Source of the DNA: JAAYEV01 sp964508195
GTDB lineage: Bacteria > Bacillota > Clostridia > Ch29
Length of the DNA stretch: 9,914 nt
Direction: 5' to 3'
Assembly: GCA_964508195.1 (NCBI GenBank)
Contig: CAZDSH010000053.1
Coordinates: 1 to 9,914, forward strand
This document shows, in pieces, positions 1-6,566 of this stretch. The notes under the pieces were generated by a model. The model was not told the origin of the DNA. It did no database searches and was given only the letters and a program-made list of their open reading frames with translations. Both the position numbers and the translations under genes were made by a program. The first letter of the stretch is position 1. Every line of letters begins with the position of its first letter.

Positions 1-212
1 ATAGCTTCATATCCCATGGAGCAAGCGTGGAGCTGCGGGTGTAAGCTCAGCTACGGACAGCCTAATGCCTATGCGTATGGACCTTCGGCGAGTTTCCTTC
101 GCTAAACCATTTATAAGCATAGCTTCGCACCCCATGGAGCAAACGTGAGGAGCCGTGGGCATAAGCTCAGCTACGGACAGCCTAATGCCTATGCATACAG
201 GCCTTTGGCGAG
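1..212. repeat. Two-copy imperfect tandem repeat (~93 bp unit) upstream of 5S rRNA
   Basis: Unit 1 (1-92) and unit 2 (119-212) align end to end, with a 26-bp spacer (93-118). A 33-base core is identical in both copies (42-74 and 162-194). I count 13 substitutions between the copies, every one a transition, plus one 2-base indel. Both units can fold the same way on the plus strand: outer stem AGCTT/AAGCT (3-7 with 43-47; 121-125 with 163-167) and inner stem CCCATGG with CTGCGGG (13-19/33-39, one A-C mismatch) or CCGTGGG (131-137/153-159, fully paired counting one G-T wobble). The unit has no good reading frame. It may be part of the spacer between 23S (outside the window) and 5S, or a dispersed structured element. 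I do not recognise a family, and more copies may lie to the left. Confidence 0.7.
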
Positions 213-234
213 AATAAAATTAATATTGAAACTA

Positions 235-355
235 AACCCGGCGGCAATGGCGGAGGGGCCACACCGGTTCCCATTCCGAACACATTAGGTAAAGTCCTCC
301 AGCGCTGATGGTACTGTGGCGGAGACGCCCCGGGAGAGTAAGTCGCCGCCGGGTT
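235..355 (+). rRNA. rrf: 5S ribosomal RNA
   Basis: The 5S rRNA of the large ribosomal subunit. The terminal helix I is a perfect 12-bp pairing between 234-245 and 345-356. Inside it are the family landmarks: GGCGGAGGGGCCACACC near the 5' side, the loop region CCATTCCGAACAC at 271-283, and GATGGTACTGTGG followed by GGGAGAGTA toward the 3' side. The length of about 120 nt is normal, and exact mature ends are uncertain by a few bases. A hairpin terminator follows at 378-409, so this is the last gene of its transcript. No 23S 3' end or tRNA is visible upstream within the window. Confidence 0.95.
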
Positions 356-377
356 TAACTTAATATAAATATTTTAG

Positions 378-409
378 AATACAGGGGAAAATTCCCCTGT
401 ATTATTTTT
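378..409 (+). terminator. Rho-independent terminator after 5S rRNA
   Basis: Inverted repeat AATACAGGGGAA (378-389) and TTCCCCTGTATT (392-403). In practice this is a 10-bp stem with a loop of about six bases, and it runs into ATTTTT (404-409). It closes the rRNA transcript before the niaR promoter. Confidence 0.88.
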
Positions 410-441
410 GCTATGGCAGGTGTTTATGTTCTTTGTTGTAA

Positions 442-470
442 TTGTTCTTTATCACTACTTATGTTATTAT
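442..470 (+). promoter_or_regulatory. Predicted sigma-A promoter of niaR
   Basis: TTGTTC (442-447), a 17-bp spacer, then TATTAT (465-470). TG sits one base upstream of the hexamer (462-463), an extended -10. The start of transcription would be near 477, giving a short leader of about 33 nt to the ATG at 510. No other promoter is seen before the downstream UPF0182 gene. Confidence 0.6.
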
Positions 471-509
471 TAAAATTAGCCGTAATTGGGAAAGGATAGG
501 GATACAATT

Positions 510-1031
510 ATGGTGTATAAAAATAGGAGAGAAAAAATACTTAAAATATTAAGGTCCACAACGGTTCCTGTTAAGGGTAACGATCTTGCAGACGAGTTAG
601 GGGTAACCAGGCAGGTTATAGTACAGGATATCGCTATTCTTAGGGCTGCCGGTGAGGACGTTATTGCTACGCCTAGGGGATATACGCTCATGCATCAAAT
701 ACATCCAAAGGCTATAACTAAAACCATCGCATGTTGCCATCAAACCCATTCAGAGATCGAAAAAGAGTTAACAGCTATAGTGGATCTGGGCGGTATCATT
801 ATTGACGTTATAATAGAACATCCTATATACGGCGAAAAAAAAGGTATTTTGATGATATCTTCAAGGCAGGATGTTAAAGACTTTATGGAATCCGTTAAAA
901 ACGAATACGCGCAACCCCTCTCAACGTTAACGGGGGGGGTGCATCTTCATACGATTCAAGTCAAAGATGAAGATAGTTATTTAAGGATTAAAGACAGATT
1001 AAAGGAGATGGGATTTCTTATAGACGGATAG
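510..1031 (+). CDS. niaR: NiaR-type transcriptional repressor (HTH + 3H domain)
   Basis: Predicted nicotinate-responsive repressor of NAD synthesis and niacin uptake genes, formerly YrxA. The 173 residues match the usual length of this family. Residues 1-60 form a winged helix: recognition region LGVTRQVIVQDI at about 30-41 and wing TPRGYT at 54-59. Residues 66-173 form the 3H domain, with conserved histidines in CCHQTH (75-80), EHPIYG (103-108) and GGVHLHT (142-148). In the Thermotoga member, histidines of this type plus a glutamate bind a metal. I infer that H80, a glutamate near 82-86, H145 and H147 do so here. The ATG at 510 is chosen because GGATAGGG lies 8 bases upstream; a TTG at 486 would add eight residues without a good ribosome site. 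The UPF0182 gene begins 30 bp downstream and is probably co-transcribed. No NAD synthesis gene is in the window, so the regulated genes lie elsewhere. Confidence 0.88.
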   Translation: MVYKNRREKILKILRSTTVPVKGNDLADELGVTRQVIVQDIAILRAAGEDVIATPRGYTLMHQIHPKAITKTIACCHQTHSEIEKELTAIVDLGGIIIDVIIEHPIYGEKKGILMISSRQDVKDFMESVKNEYAQPLSTLTGGVHLHTIQVKDEDSYLRIKDRLKEMGFLIDG

Positions 1032-1061
1032 TAAACTTCTGGGGGGGAGGACATAAAGGAT

Positions 1062-3845
1062 ATGATTAAAGGGAGGAAAAGAAATAGGACATTTATATTT
1101 GTTTTTGTTGTATTACTGGTCGTTATTGTTTCATTATTCGGCATAGGCCTTAATTTTATCGTGGATTATCAATGGTTCGTTGAGCTAGGATATATTAACG
1201 TATTCATGGCAAGGTTAATATATAGGCTTAAAATTGCTGTGCCATTATTTATATTGGCCGCAACGATCCTTTACATTTATCTTATCAATATAAAGAAAAA
1301 CTTTTACAACCATTCAGGGTTTATGGAAAGCAATGTGGATAAAAAGAGAAACAACAAAATTATATTGATAATAGTTTCCGTAGTATCCCTCCTTTTAAGC
1401 GGTTTTATATCAGAAAACCTTTGGCTGGATATATTAAAGTATATAAATGCCGTAGAGATTAATTCAGCTGATCCGATCTTTGCAAAGGATATTAGTTTTT
1501 ATATGTTTAAGCTGCCGTTAATAGAACGGCTACTTTCCATATCGTTATTGGTTACTATAGTTATGGCGGCGATACCTATACTATTTTATAGTATATTAGC
1601 GAATTTTAAGGTACCGGGGAAGGCGAGGGTACAGGATATACAGGAAAATGGTCCCGGGATGGGAGGCCTGTTTAATAAAGATCTAATCGGTCTTGCGGCG
1701 AAACAAATAGCAATCCTGGGGTTTGTGATGTTTGTAATTCTGGCTCTAAAACATTTCTTTAATCGGTATGATCTATTATTCTCGCCGGAGGGTATAACCT
1801 ACGGTGCAGGCTATACGGACATTGCAGTCACGTTAAAGGTCTATATGTTAAAAGCGGTGGTTTGCGTTTTGAGCGGTGGTCTTGTTATATATGCCGCCTT
1901 TAAAAACAGATTTAAAATGGCTTTGTTAGGGCCGGCGGTTCTTATAATAATCTCGGTTATTGGGAACTTAGCTGCAATGACCGTGCAAAACTATATAGTC
2001 GAACCTAATGAATATACGAAGGAGAAGCAATACATCGAAAACGGTATTAAATATACCAGACAGGCTTATGGCCTTGATAAAATACAACAAAAAGAGTTTA
2101 TTGCGGCGGATACCTTGACTCCGGAGGATATACAAAATAATCAACAAATAATAGACAATATAAGGATAAACGATTATAGGCCTGCCCTCGAAGTTTATAA
2201 TCAGTTGCAGGGCATAAGACCCTATTATCGGTTCCATGATATTGATATAGATAGGTATATGATAAACGGAACATATACCCAAGTATTCCTTTCGGCCAGG
2301 GAGCTTTCCCCTGAACATTTGAGATCGGAGGCCCAAAGCTGGGTAAATAAATATTTAAGATATACCCATGGCTATGGGGTGGTTCTGTCACCGGTAAAAA
2401 CCGTTACACCCCAGGGGCAGCCGGAACTGTTGGTAAAGGACATCCCGCCTGTATCCGCTGAAGGCCTTGAAATAACGCGACCGGAGGTATATTTTGGCGA
2501 ACTTACAGACGATTATGTCATAACCAATGCGAAATCCCCAGAATTTGATTATCCTATGGGGGATGACAACGCGGATAGTTTCTACGAGGGCACCGCCGGT
2601 ATTAAGATAAGCCCTTTCAATAAATTGATCTTTGCGCTATATCACGGCACCTCTAAGATATTATTCTCAGGGGATATAACCCCTGATAGCCGGATGCTAA
2701 TAAACCGAAATATTATTTCCAGGGCAATGAAAATAGCACCTTATTTTTCCTACGATGAAGATCCCTACCTTATCATTCATGAAGGTAGGCTCTTTTGGAT
2801 AATAGACGGGTATACCTGCGATAATAATTATCCCTATTCACAACCCATAGAAGGGGGTATTAACTATATCCGTAACTCTTTCAAGGTTGTTATAGACGCT
2901 TACAACGGCACGACGGACTACTACCTCGTAGATGATGAGGATGCGGTGATCCTAACCTATAACAAAATATTTCCCGATTTGTTTAAGCCCCTGGATCAAA
3001 TGCCCGGGGGGTTTAGGAAACATATAAGGTATCCGGAAACACTTTTCGATATACAGGCCGAGGTATTTAGGGATTACCATATGGAAAATCCGCAGGTGTT
3101 CTACAATAGGGAGGACGCTTGGAGCATAGCCCTCGAACAGTATGGCAATGAAACCATGGAGCTGGATTCTAGCTACCAGATTATTAAATTGCCCGATGAA
3201 AAGGACGTGGAGTTTATACTCACAGTTCCCTATACGCCGATAAAGAAAAACAACATGGTGGCCTTTCTTGTTGCACGGAACGACGGGGATAAGTACGGGG
3301 AAATGATAATATATAAATTGCCAAAGAATAAATTGGTATACGGGCCCTTCCAGATCGAAACAAGAATCAGTCAGGATACCGAAATAGCCAGGCAACTGTC
3401 CCTATGGGATCAAAGGGGTTCCGAGGTAATAAGGGGAAACCTTCTAGTGATACCTATTGAAGATTCCCTTCTGTACGTGGAGCCGATGTTTATGAAGGCA
3501 TCCGGCGGCAACAGTTTACCGGAAATGAGAAGGGTAATAGTGGCCTATGGGGATACTATAGTTATGGAAAAAACCCTTGGCGAGGCCCTTGGTTCTATAT
3601 TCGGTGTTACTGATGTAGGTACTTCGCCGGCCGAAAGTTCCGAACAAGGGGATGAAGAAAAGTCGATGACGGGTGGCCTAGCGGCGGATATTGATGTAGA
3701 TTTAGGGGAGTTGGTACAATCCGCTAACGAACTATTCGAAAAGGCTCAGACGGCGTCCCAGGCCGGTGATTGGGCGAAGTATGGCGAACACCTCCAAAAC
3801 CTTGAGGAAGTATTAAATGCTATGCAGCATTATATAGTTCCTTAA
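1062..3845 (+). CDS. UPF0182 family large membrane protein (COG1615)
   Basis: An uncharacterised integral membrane protein of 927 residues, the usual size for the family; its biochemical function is not known. About seven hydrophobic helices occupy the first third (near 10-33, 52-75, 99-117, 156-180, 208-232, 261-280 and 286-310). A large hydrophilic region of roughly 600 residues follows, probably outside the cell. Family signatures visible are YQWFVELGY (36-44), DPIFAKDISFYMFKLP (137-152), EPNEYTKEKQYIENGIKYTR (314-333) leading into QAYGL, and the C-terminal helix with GDWAKYG (902-908). An acidic, low-complexity linker (about 852-871) joins this last helix to the main domain. A GGAGG at 1046-1050 lies 11 bases before the ATG, somewhat far, while AAAGGA ends 1 base before it, so initiation strength is uncertain. 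The gene follows niaR by 30 bp and ends at a hairpin terminator. Family assignment is firm; function is not. Confidence 0.9.
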   Translation: MIKGRKRNRTFIFVFVVLLVVIVSLFGIGLNFIVDYQWFVELGYINVFMARLIYRLKIAVPLFILAATILYIYLINIKKNFYNHSGFMESNVDKKRNNKIILIIVSVVSLLLSGFISENLWLDILKYINAVEINSADPIFAKDISFYMFKLPLIERLLSISLLVTIVMAAIPILFYSILANFKVPGKARVQDIQENGPGMGGLFNKDLIGLAAKQIAILGFVMFVILALKHFFNRYDLLFSPEGITYGAGYTDIAVTLKVYMLKAVVCVLSGGLVIYAAFKNRFKMALLGPAVLIIISVIGNLAAMTVQNYIVEPNEYTKEKQYIENGIKYTRQAYGLDKIQQKEFIAADTLTPEDIQNNQQIIDNIRINDYRPALEVYNQLQGIRPYYRFHDIDIDRYMINGTYTQVFLSARELSPEHLRSEAQSWVNKYLRYTHGYGVVLSPVKTVTPQGQPELLVKDIPPVSAEGLEITRPEVYFGELTDDYVITNAKSPEFDYPMGDDNADSFYEGTAGIKISPFNKLIFALYHGTSKILFSGDITPDSRMLINRNIISRAMKIAPYFSYDEDPYLIIHEGRLFWIIDGYTCDNNYPYSQPIEGGINYIRNSFKVVIDAYNGTTDYYLVDDEDAVILTYNKIFPDLFKPLDQMPGGFRKHIRYPETLFDIQAEVFRDYHMENPQVFYNREDAWSIALEQYGNETMELDSSYQIIKLPDEKDVEFILTVPYTPIKKNNMVAFLVARNDGDKYGEMIIYKLPKNKLVYGPFQIETRISQDTEIARQLSLWDQRGSEVIRGNLLVIPIEDSLLYVEPMFMKASGGNSLPEMRRVIVAYGDTIVMEKTLGEALGSIFGVTDVGTSPAESSEQGDEEKSMTGGLAADIDVDLGELVQSANELFEKAQTASQAGDWAKYGEHLQNLEEVLNAMQHYIVP

Positions 3846-3863
3846 ATAAAAAAGATCGCAAAG

Positions 3864-3891
3864 GCCGAAAGTTTAAAATCTTTCGGCTTTT
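3864..3891 (+). terminator. Terminator between convergent genes
   Basis: Stem GCCGAAAG (3864-3871) and CTTTCGGC (3880-3887), loop TTTAAAAT, followed by TTTT (3888-3891). It sits 18 bp after the UPF0182 stop. On the minus strand the same hairpin is followed by CTTTGCGATCTTTTTT, a poorer T-run, so it may also stop the converging small gene. Confidence 0.82.
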
Positions 3892-3895
3892 GATG

Positions 3896-4096
3896 TTAAA
3901 TACTCCTTTGCCTATTGGCATAGTCTATTTCCGCCGCGGTCATATCATCTAATAGCCTTGCTTTCTTGGCGATCTCCTTGCGGTTTAATACGCCCTTATC
4001 TATTAATATTTCAATAAGGCTTGCGATGGCAAGGGTGTTCCTATAATCAATCTCCTTTAGGTCTCCAAGCTGGGAGATTATATCTATATCCTTCAT
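3896..4096 (-). CDS. Small hypothetical protein, 66 residues
   Basis: I do not recognise a named family. The protein is short, charged and predicted mostly helical, with no signal peptide, membrane segment or cysteines. A hydrophobic helix TLAIASLIEILIDKG (21-35) is followed by VLNRKEIAKKA (36-46), a helix-turn-helix-like rhythm seen in many small clostridial proteins. It ends in an acidic then basic tail. It is called real because GGAGGTG lies about six bases before its ATG, a TATAAT hexamer lies farther upstream (4125-4130), and its 3' end meets a terminator shared with the UPF0182 gene. It is transcribed away from serS, with which it shares a divergent promoter region. Function unknown. 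Confidence 0.72.
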   Translation of the reverse strand: MKDIDIISQLGDLKEIDYRNTLAIASLIEILIDKGVLNRKEIAKKARLLDDMTAAEIDYANRQRSI

Positions 4097-4124
4097 ATCA
4101 GCACCTCCGGATATTCTTTGTTTA

Positions 4125-4156
4125 ATTATAGCCCTGGATGGATTTATTTATTCCAA
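4125..4156 (-). promoter_or_regulatory. Probable promoter of the 66-residue gene
   Basis: On the minus strand TATAAT occupies 4125-4130. The best -35-like hexamer, TTGGAA at 4151-4156, is 20 bp away, longer than ideal, so the -35 assignment is weak. The site is back to back with the serS leader promoter. Confidence 0.42.
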
Positions 4157-4181
4157 TCCATACACTTAGATCCCTGCAATC

Positions 4182-4208
4182 TTGATTTTTTTTAGGTTTT
4201 GTTATAAT
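4182..4208 (+). promoter_or_regulatory. Promoter of the serS T-box leader
   Basis: TATAAT (4203-4208) preceded by TG one base upstream (4200-4201), an extended -10. The -35 candidate TTGATT (4182-4187) gives a 15-bp spacer, shorter than usual, so the extended -10 probably matters. Transcription would start near 4215, about 25 nt before the first T-box helix. Confidence 0.62.
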
Positions 4209-4240
4209 ATCATTTATATTAAGGCACAATATAGATGTAT

Positions 4241-4484
4241 ACGATGATGGGAAATAGTACAAAGGATAATATATGCAAAAGAGAGCCGATGGTCGGTGTA
4301 AATCGGTGCAGAAACCTTTGGAATCCGTCCCCGAGTAAAAAAAGGGCGCGCGCGAAGTGGGCCCTTATGGGTTGCGTCCGTTAAATCGCTAAATAAGCCG
4401 GGTCCTTATTTAAGGGGCCAATTAGGGTGGCAACGCGGGAAACCTCTCGTCCCTTTACAAAGGTCAGAGGGTTTTTTTGTTTTT
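4241..4484 (+). promoter_or_regulatory. T-box riboswitch (serine, specifier UCC)
   Basis: A leader RNA that senses uncharged tRNA-Ser and allows serS transcription when charging is low. Stem I begins at about 4241. AGTA (4256-4259) is the conserved 5' side of the specifier loop. The distal loop GGTGTAA is at 4295-4301, preceded by GAGAGCCGAT. The 3' side reads GAA-TCC-G (4321-4327), giving a UCC serine specifier at 4324-4326, followed by CCCCGAG. Two further hairpins are visible: AAGGGC/GCCCTT (4342-4347/4361-4366) and TAAATAAG/CTTATTTA (4390-4397/4405-4412). The T-box proper is AGGGTGGCAACGCGG (4424-4438). Its AGGG pairs with CCCT at 4451-4454 in the antiterminator. The bulge base C4431 of TGGC would pair with a tRNA discriminator G, and both tRNA-Ser genes in this window have G there. 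Confidence 0.95.
4441..4484 (+). terminator. Regulated terminator of the serS T-box
   Basis: CCTCT (4443-4447) pairs with AGAGG (4466-4470), and CCTTT (4452-4456) with AAAGG (4459-4463) nearer the tip. A run of seven T follows (4472-4478), then GTTTTT. The 5' arm and CCCT overlap the antiterminator, so the two folds exclude each other. Confidence 0.88.
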
Positions 4485-4527
4485 AAATGCAAGGGTACAT
4501 ATATTTTTATAAAAGGAGTCGATGTAT

Positions 4528-5799
4528 GTGTTGGATTTAAGGTTCATTAGGGCAAATCCGGGAAAGGTAAAGGAAGGACTTTTAAAAAGACGCGAGGATA
4601 TAAATATCGACGAACTGTTAGAGCTCGACGAAGAAAGGCGTAGCCTCCTTTCTGAGGTTGAACAATTAAAAAGTAGACAGAATACCGTATCTAAAGAGAT
4701 ACCTAAGATGAAAAAAGCAGGCAAGGACGTTAAACTTATATTAGATGAAATGAAGTCCCTTTCCGCGGACATAAAGCGCATTGATGGTGCAGTACAGGGC
4801 CTTGATGCACGGATTCAAAGTATAATGTATTCTATTCCTAATATTCCTCATCCGACGGTACCCGTTGGCGATACCGAGGAGGAAAACGAACCGGTCAGAT
4901 ATTGGGGTGAACCGAAGAAATTTGAATTTGACAAAAAGGCCCATTGGGATATAGGCACGGACCTGGGTATTTTGGATTTTGTCACCGCGGGAAAAGTAAC
5001 CGGGACAAGGTTTGTGCTATATCGTGGGGCAGGGGCGGCCTTGGAAAGGGCCCTTATAAGGTTTTTCCTAGATGTGCATATCAGCAAGCACGGCTACGAA
5101 GAGGTATTTCCGCCCTTTATGGTGCACCGTCGTAGTATGATAGGTACAGGCCAGCTACCGAAATTCGAGGAGGATGCTTTTAAAATAGAAAATACCGATT
5201 ATTTTCTAATACCTACGGCGGAGGTACCAGTAACAAATATGTACAGGGAACAGATTATAGAGCCGGGAATGTTGCCCATTAAGCATGTTGCCTACAGTGC
5301 CTGTTTCAGAGCCGAGGCCGGATCCGCCGGGAGGGATACGAGGGGCCTTATAAGGCAGCACCAGTTCAATAAGGTGGAACTCGTGAAGTTTGTAGAGCCT
5401 GAGACGTCCTACGAGGAATTAGAAACTCTGACGAAGGATGCAGAGGAAATATTACAGCTTCTTGGTATCCCCTATAGAGTAAATATGATGTGTACTGCGG
5501 ATCTTGGATTTACCGCATCGAAAAAGTATGACCTTGAACTATGGATGCCAAGCTATGATAAATACGTAGAGGTATCCTCCTGTAGCAATTTTGAAGATTT
5601 CCAAGCGAGAAGGGCGGATATTAAATATCGGCCCGCCATTGGTGAAAAAGCCCGATATGTGCATACGTTGAACGGTTCGGGCCTTGCTGTCGGAAGGACA
5701 TTGGCGGCAATATTAGAGAATTTCCAACAAGAAGACGGTTCAGTTGTTGTACCGGGGCCTTTACGTAAATATATGAATGGCCTCGAAAGGATTAAATAA
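4528..5799 (+). CDS. serS: Serine--tRNA ligase (SerRS)
   Basis: Charges tRNA-Ser (and tRNA-Sec where present) with serine in the cytoplasm, using ATP. The start is placed at GTG 4528 because the protein then begins MLDLRFIRANP, the usual SerRS N-terminus, and AAGGAG (4513-4518) lies 9 bases upstream. The ATG at 4522 would add only two residues but lies just 3 bases from that site. From the GTG the protein has 423 residues, a normal length. The N-terminal tRNA-binding coiled coil spans about 25-100. The class II core follows, with serine-binding TAE at 230-232, motif 2 around CFRAEAGSAGRDTRG (259-273), and motif 3 GSGLAVGRTLAAILEN (383-398). No key residue appears missing. Expression is controlled by the T-box leader directly upstream. 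Two tRNA-Ser genes lie about 300 and 410 bp downstream, under their own promoter. Confidence 0.97.
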   Translation: MLDLRFIRANPGKVKEGLLKRREDINIDELLELDEERRSLLSEVEQLKSRQNTVSKEIPKMKKAGKDVKLILDEMKSLSADIKRIDGAVQGLDARIQSIMYSIPNIPHPTVPVGDTEEENEPVRYWGEPKKFEFDKKAHWDIGTDLGILDFVTAGKVTGTRFVLYRGAGAALERALIRFFLDVHISKHGYEEVFPPFMVHRRSMIGTGQLPKFEEDAFKIENTDYFLIPTAEVPVTNMYREQIIEPGMLPIKHVAYSACFRAEAGSAGRDTRGLIRQHQFNKVELVKFVEPETSYEELETLTKDAEEILQLLGIPYRVNMMCTADLGFTASKKYDLELWMPSYDKYVEVSSCSNFEDFQARRADIKYRPAIGEKARYVHTLNGSGLAVGRTLAAILENFQQEDGSVVVPGPLRKYMNGLERIK

Positions 5800-6048
5800 T
5801 ACGATATATAAATCAGGTCAGCGGAGGGGTTAATTGGCCTGCAGGTCTGAGATCTATCAGGCCTACAGGCCGGCGGAACAAAAATATTGTTATAGCTTCG
5901 GGATCACGCTGAAATGCACCTTAATGTGGGTTTTAATGTAGCCGACTTTAACTTTATATCAGTAAAGTTGCTATGATAGATGGCATTTTATCAGAATAAA
6001 TTCAATATGACATTATCATAGAATAACTGCAACGAGATTTTTTAGCGG
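5800..6048. other. Non-coding spacer after serS with a long hairpin and inverted repeats
   Basis: I see no gene here. Main element: a hairpin from 5836 to 5871. GGCCTGCAGG pairs with CCTACAGGCC (one C-A mismatch), and the stem continues through a T-G wobble and CTGA/TCAG to a GATCTA loop, about 15 positions in all. No T-run follows, so it is not a standard terminator, and no other terminator for serS is evident. Further right are AACTTTA/TAAAGTT (5950-5956/5963-5969) and a wider pair, CTATGATA (5971-5978) with TATCATAG (6014-6021). Confidence 0.6.
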
Positions 6049-6077
6049 TTGACACTGTAAATAATAGTTGCTATAAT
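6049..6077 (+). promoter_or_regulatory. Consensus sigma-A promoter of the tRNA cluster
   Basis: Perfect TTGACA (6049-6054), exactly 17 bp, perfect TATAAT (6072-6077), and TG at 6069-6070 as an extended -10. Transcription would start about 12 nt before the first tRNA at 6097. This is typical of a strong stable-RNA promoter. Confidence 0.92.
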
Positions 6078-6096
6078 TGTTTATGTATCTTATAAG

Positions 6097-6186
6097 GGAA
6101 GGGTGTCCGAGGGGTTTAAGGAGCTGGTCTTGAAAACCAGTGACTCTTCATAGGAGCCGTGGGTTCGAATCCCACCCCTTCCGCCA
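6097..6186 (+). tRNA. tRNA-Ser (anticodon UGA)
   Basis: Acceptor GGAAGGG (6097-6103) pairs with CCCTTCC (6176-6182). The discriminator is G6183 and CCA is encoded. The anticodon stem CTGGT/ACCAG encloses CTTGAAA, giving anticodon TGA at 6131-6133, which reads UCA. The long variable arm and the 90-nt length fit a class II serine tRNA. The T arm carries GTTCGAATC. Confidence 0.96.
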
Positions 6187-6208
6187 GAAACGTTGAATGA
6201 AAAATTAC

Positions 6209-6300
6209 GGAGAAGTACTCAAGTTGGCTGAAGAGGCGCCCCTGCTAAGGGCGTAGGTCGTGTAAGCGGCGCGAGGGTTCAAATCCCTCCTTCTCCGCCA
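6209..6300 (+). tRNA. tRNA-Ser (anticodon GCU)
   Basis: Acceptor GGAGAAG (6209-6215) pairs with CTTCTCC (6290-6296). The discriminator is G6297 and CCA is encoded. The anticodon stem CGCCC/GGGCG encloses CTGCTAA, giving GCT at 6244-6246, which reads AGC and AGU. It is a class II tRNA with a long variable arm, 92 nt in all. It follows the first tRNA-Ser by 22 bp, so they are very likely one transcript. Confidence 0.96.
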
Positions 6301-6313
6301 TTTTTTTACCCTG

Positions 6314-6392
<79 letters not shown>

Positions 6393-6566
6393 GAATTATG
6401 ATAACCTAAAAAATGTTCTTTATGATCGGAGATTTCTTAAATAATGCCTTCAGCCGGGATTTTATGGAATAGGTAGGGAGTGCCGGCGGTCCGGCGGCCT
6501 GATTTTTAAGGGGGGAACCACTTCTATAAAGGAGTGGTTTTTGAATATTAGAGGGGGTATTTTGTA
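6393..6566 (+). promoter_or_regulatory. Structured spacer/leader between tRNA-Arg and the HD gene
   Basis: A first fold ends in a T-run. TCAG-CCGG (6450-6457) can pair with CCGG (6491-6494) and CTGA (6499-6502), and TTTTT follows at 6503-6507. Alternatively GCCGG/CCGGC (6482-6486/6491-6495) forms a small hairpin within an 8-base tandem repeat CCGGCGGT-CCGGCGGC. A second, clearer hairpin follows at 6516-6539. No convincing promoter is seen between these hairpins and the gene. I checked it by eye against riboswitch classes I know and none fitted. Confidence 0.45.
6516..6542 (+). terminator. Terminator-like hairpin before the HD gene
   Basis: AACCACTTC (6516-6524) pairs with GGAGTGGTT (6531-6539), nine positions including one T-G wobble, loop TATAAA, and runs into TTTT (up to 6542). 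It ends only 24 bp before the HD start codon and 8 bp before its ribosome site. It either ends the tRNA transcript or attenuates read-through into the gene. Confidence 0.72.

Noticed and set aside
1..212. Possible CRISPR array
   Set aside because: Only two copies, units of about 93 bp with 13 differences and one 26-bp spacer; nothing like short exact repeats, and no cas genes in the window.
1..234. 3' end of 23S rRNA
   Set aside because: No recognisable 23S 3'-terminal sequence or pairing partner; the stretch is instead explained by two copies of a repeat.
1968..2391. Minus-strand open frames inside the UPF0182 gene
   Set aside because: They lie wholly within a well-supported coding region, lack ribosome sites I can see, and their translations look like antisense of a membrane/extracellular protein.
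6393..6515. Known riboswitch (ZTP, yybP-ykoY, fluoride, c-di-GMP) in front of the HD gene
   Set aside because: Compared by eye with the consensus motifs I remember; none of the core motifs is present, although short GC-rich strings look superficially similar.
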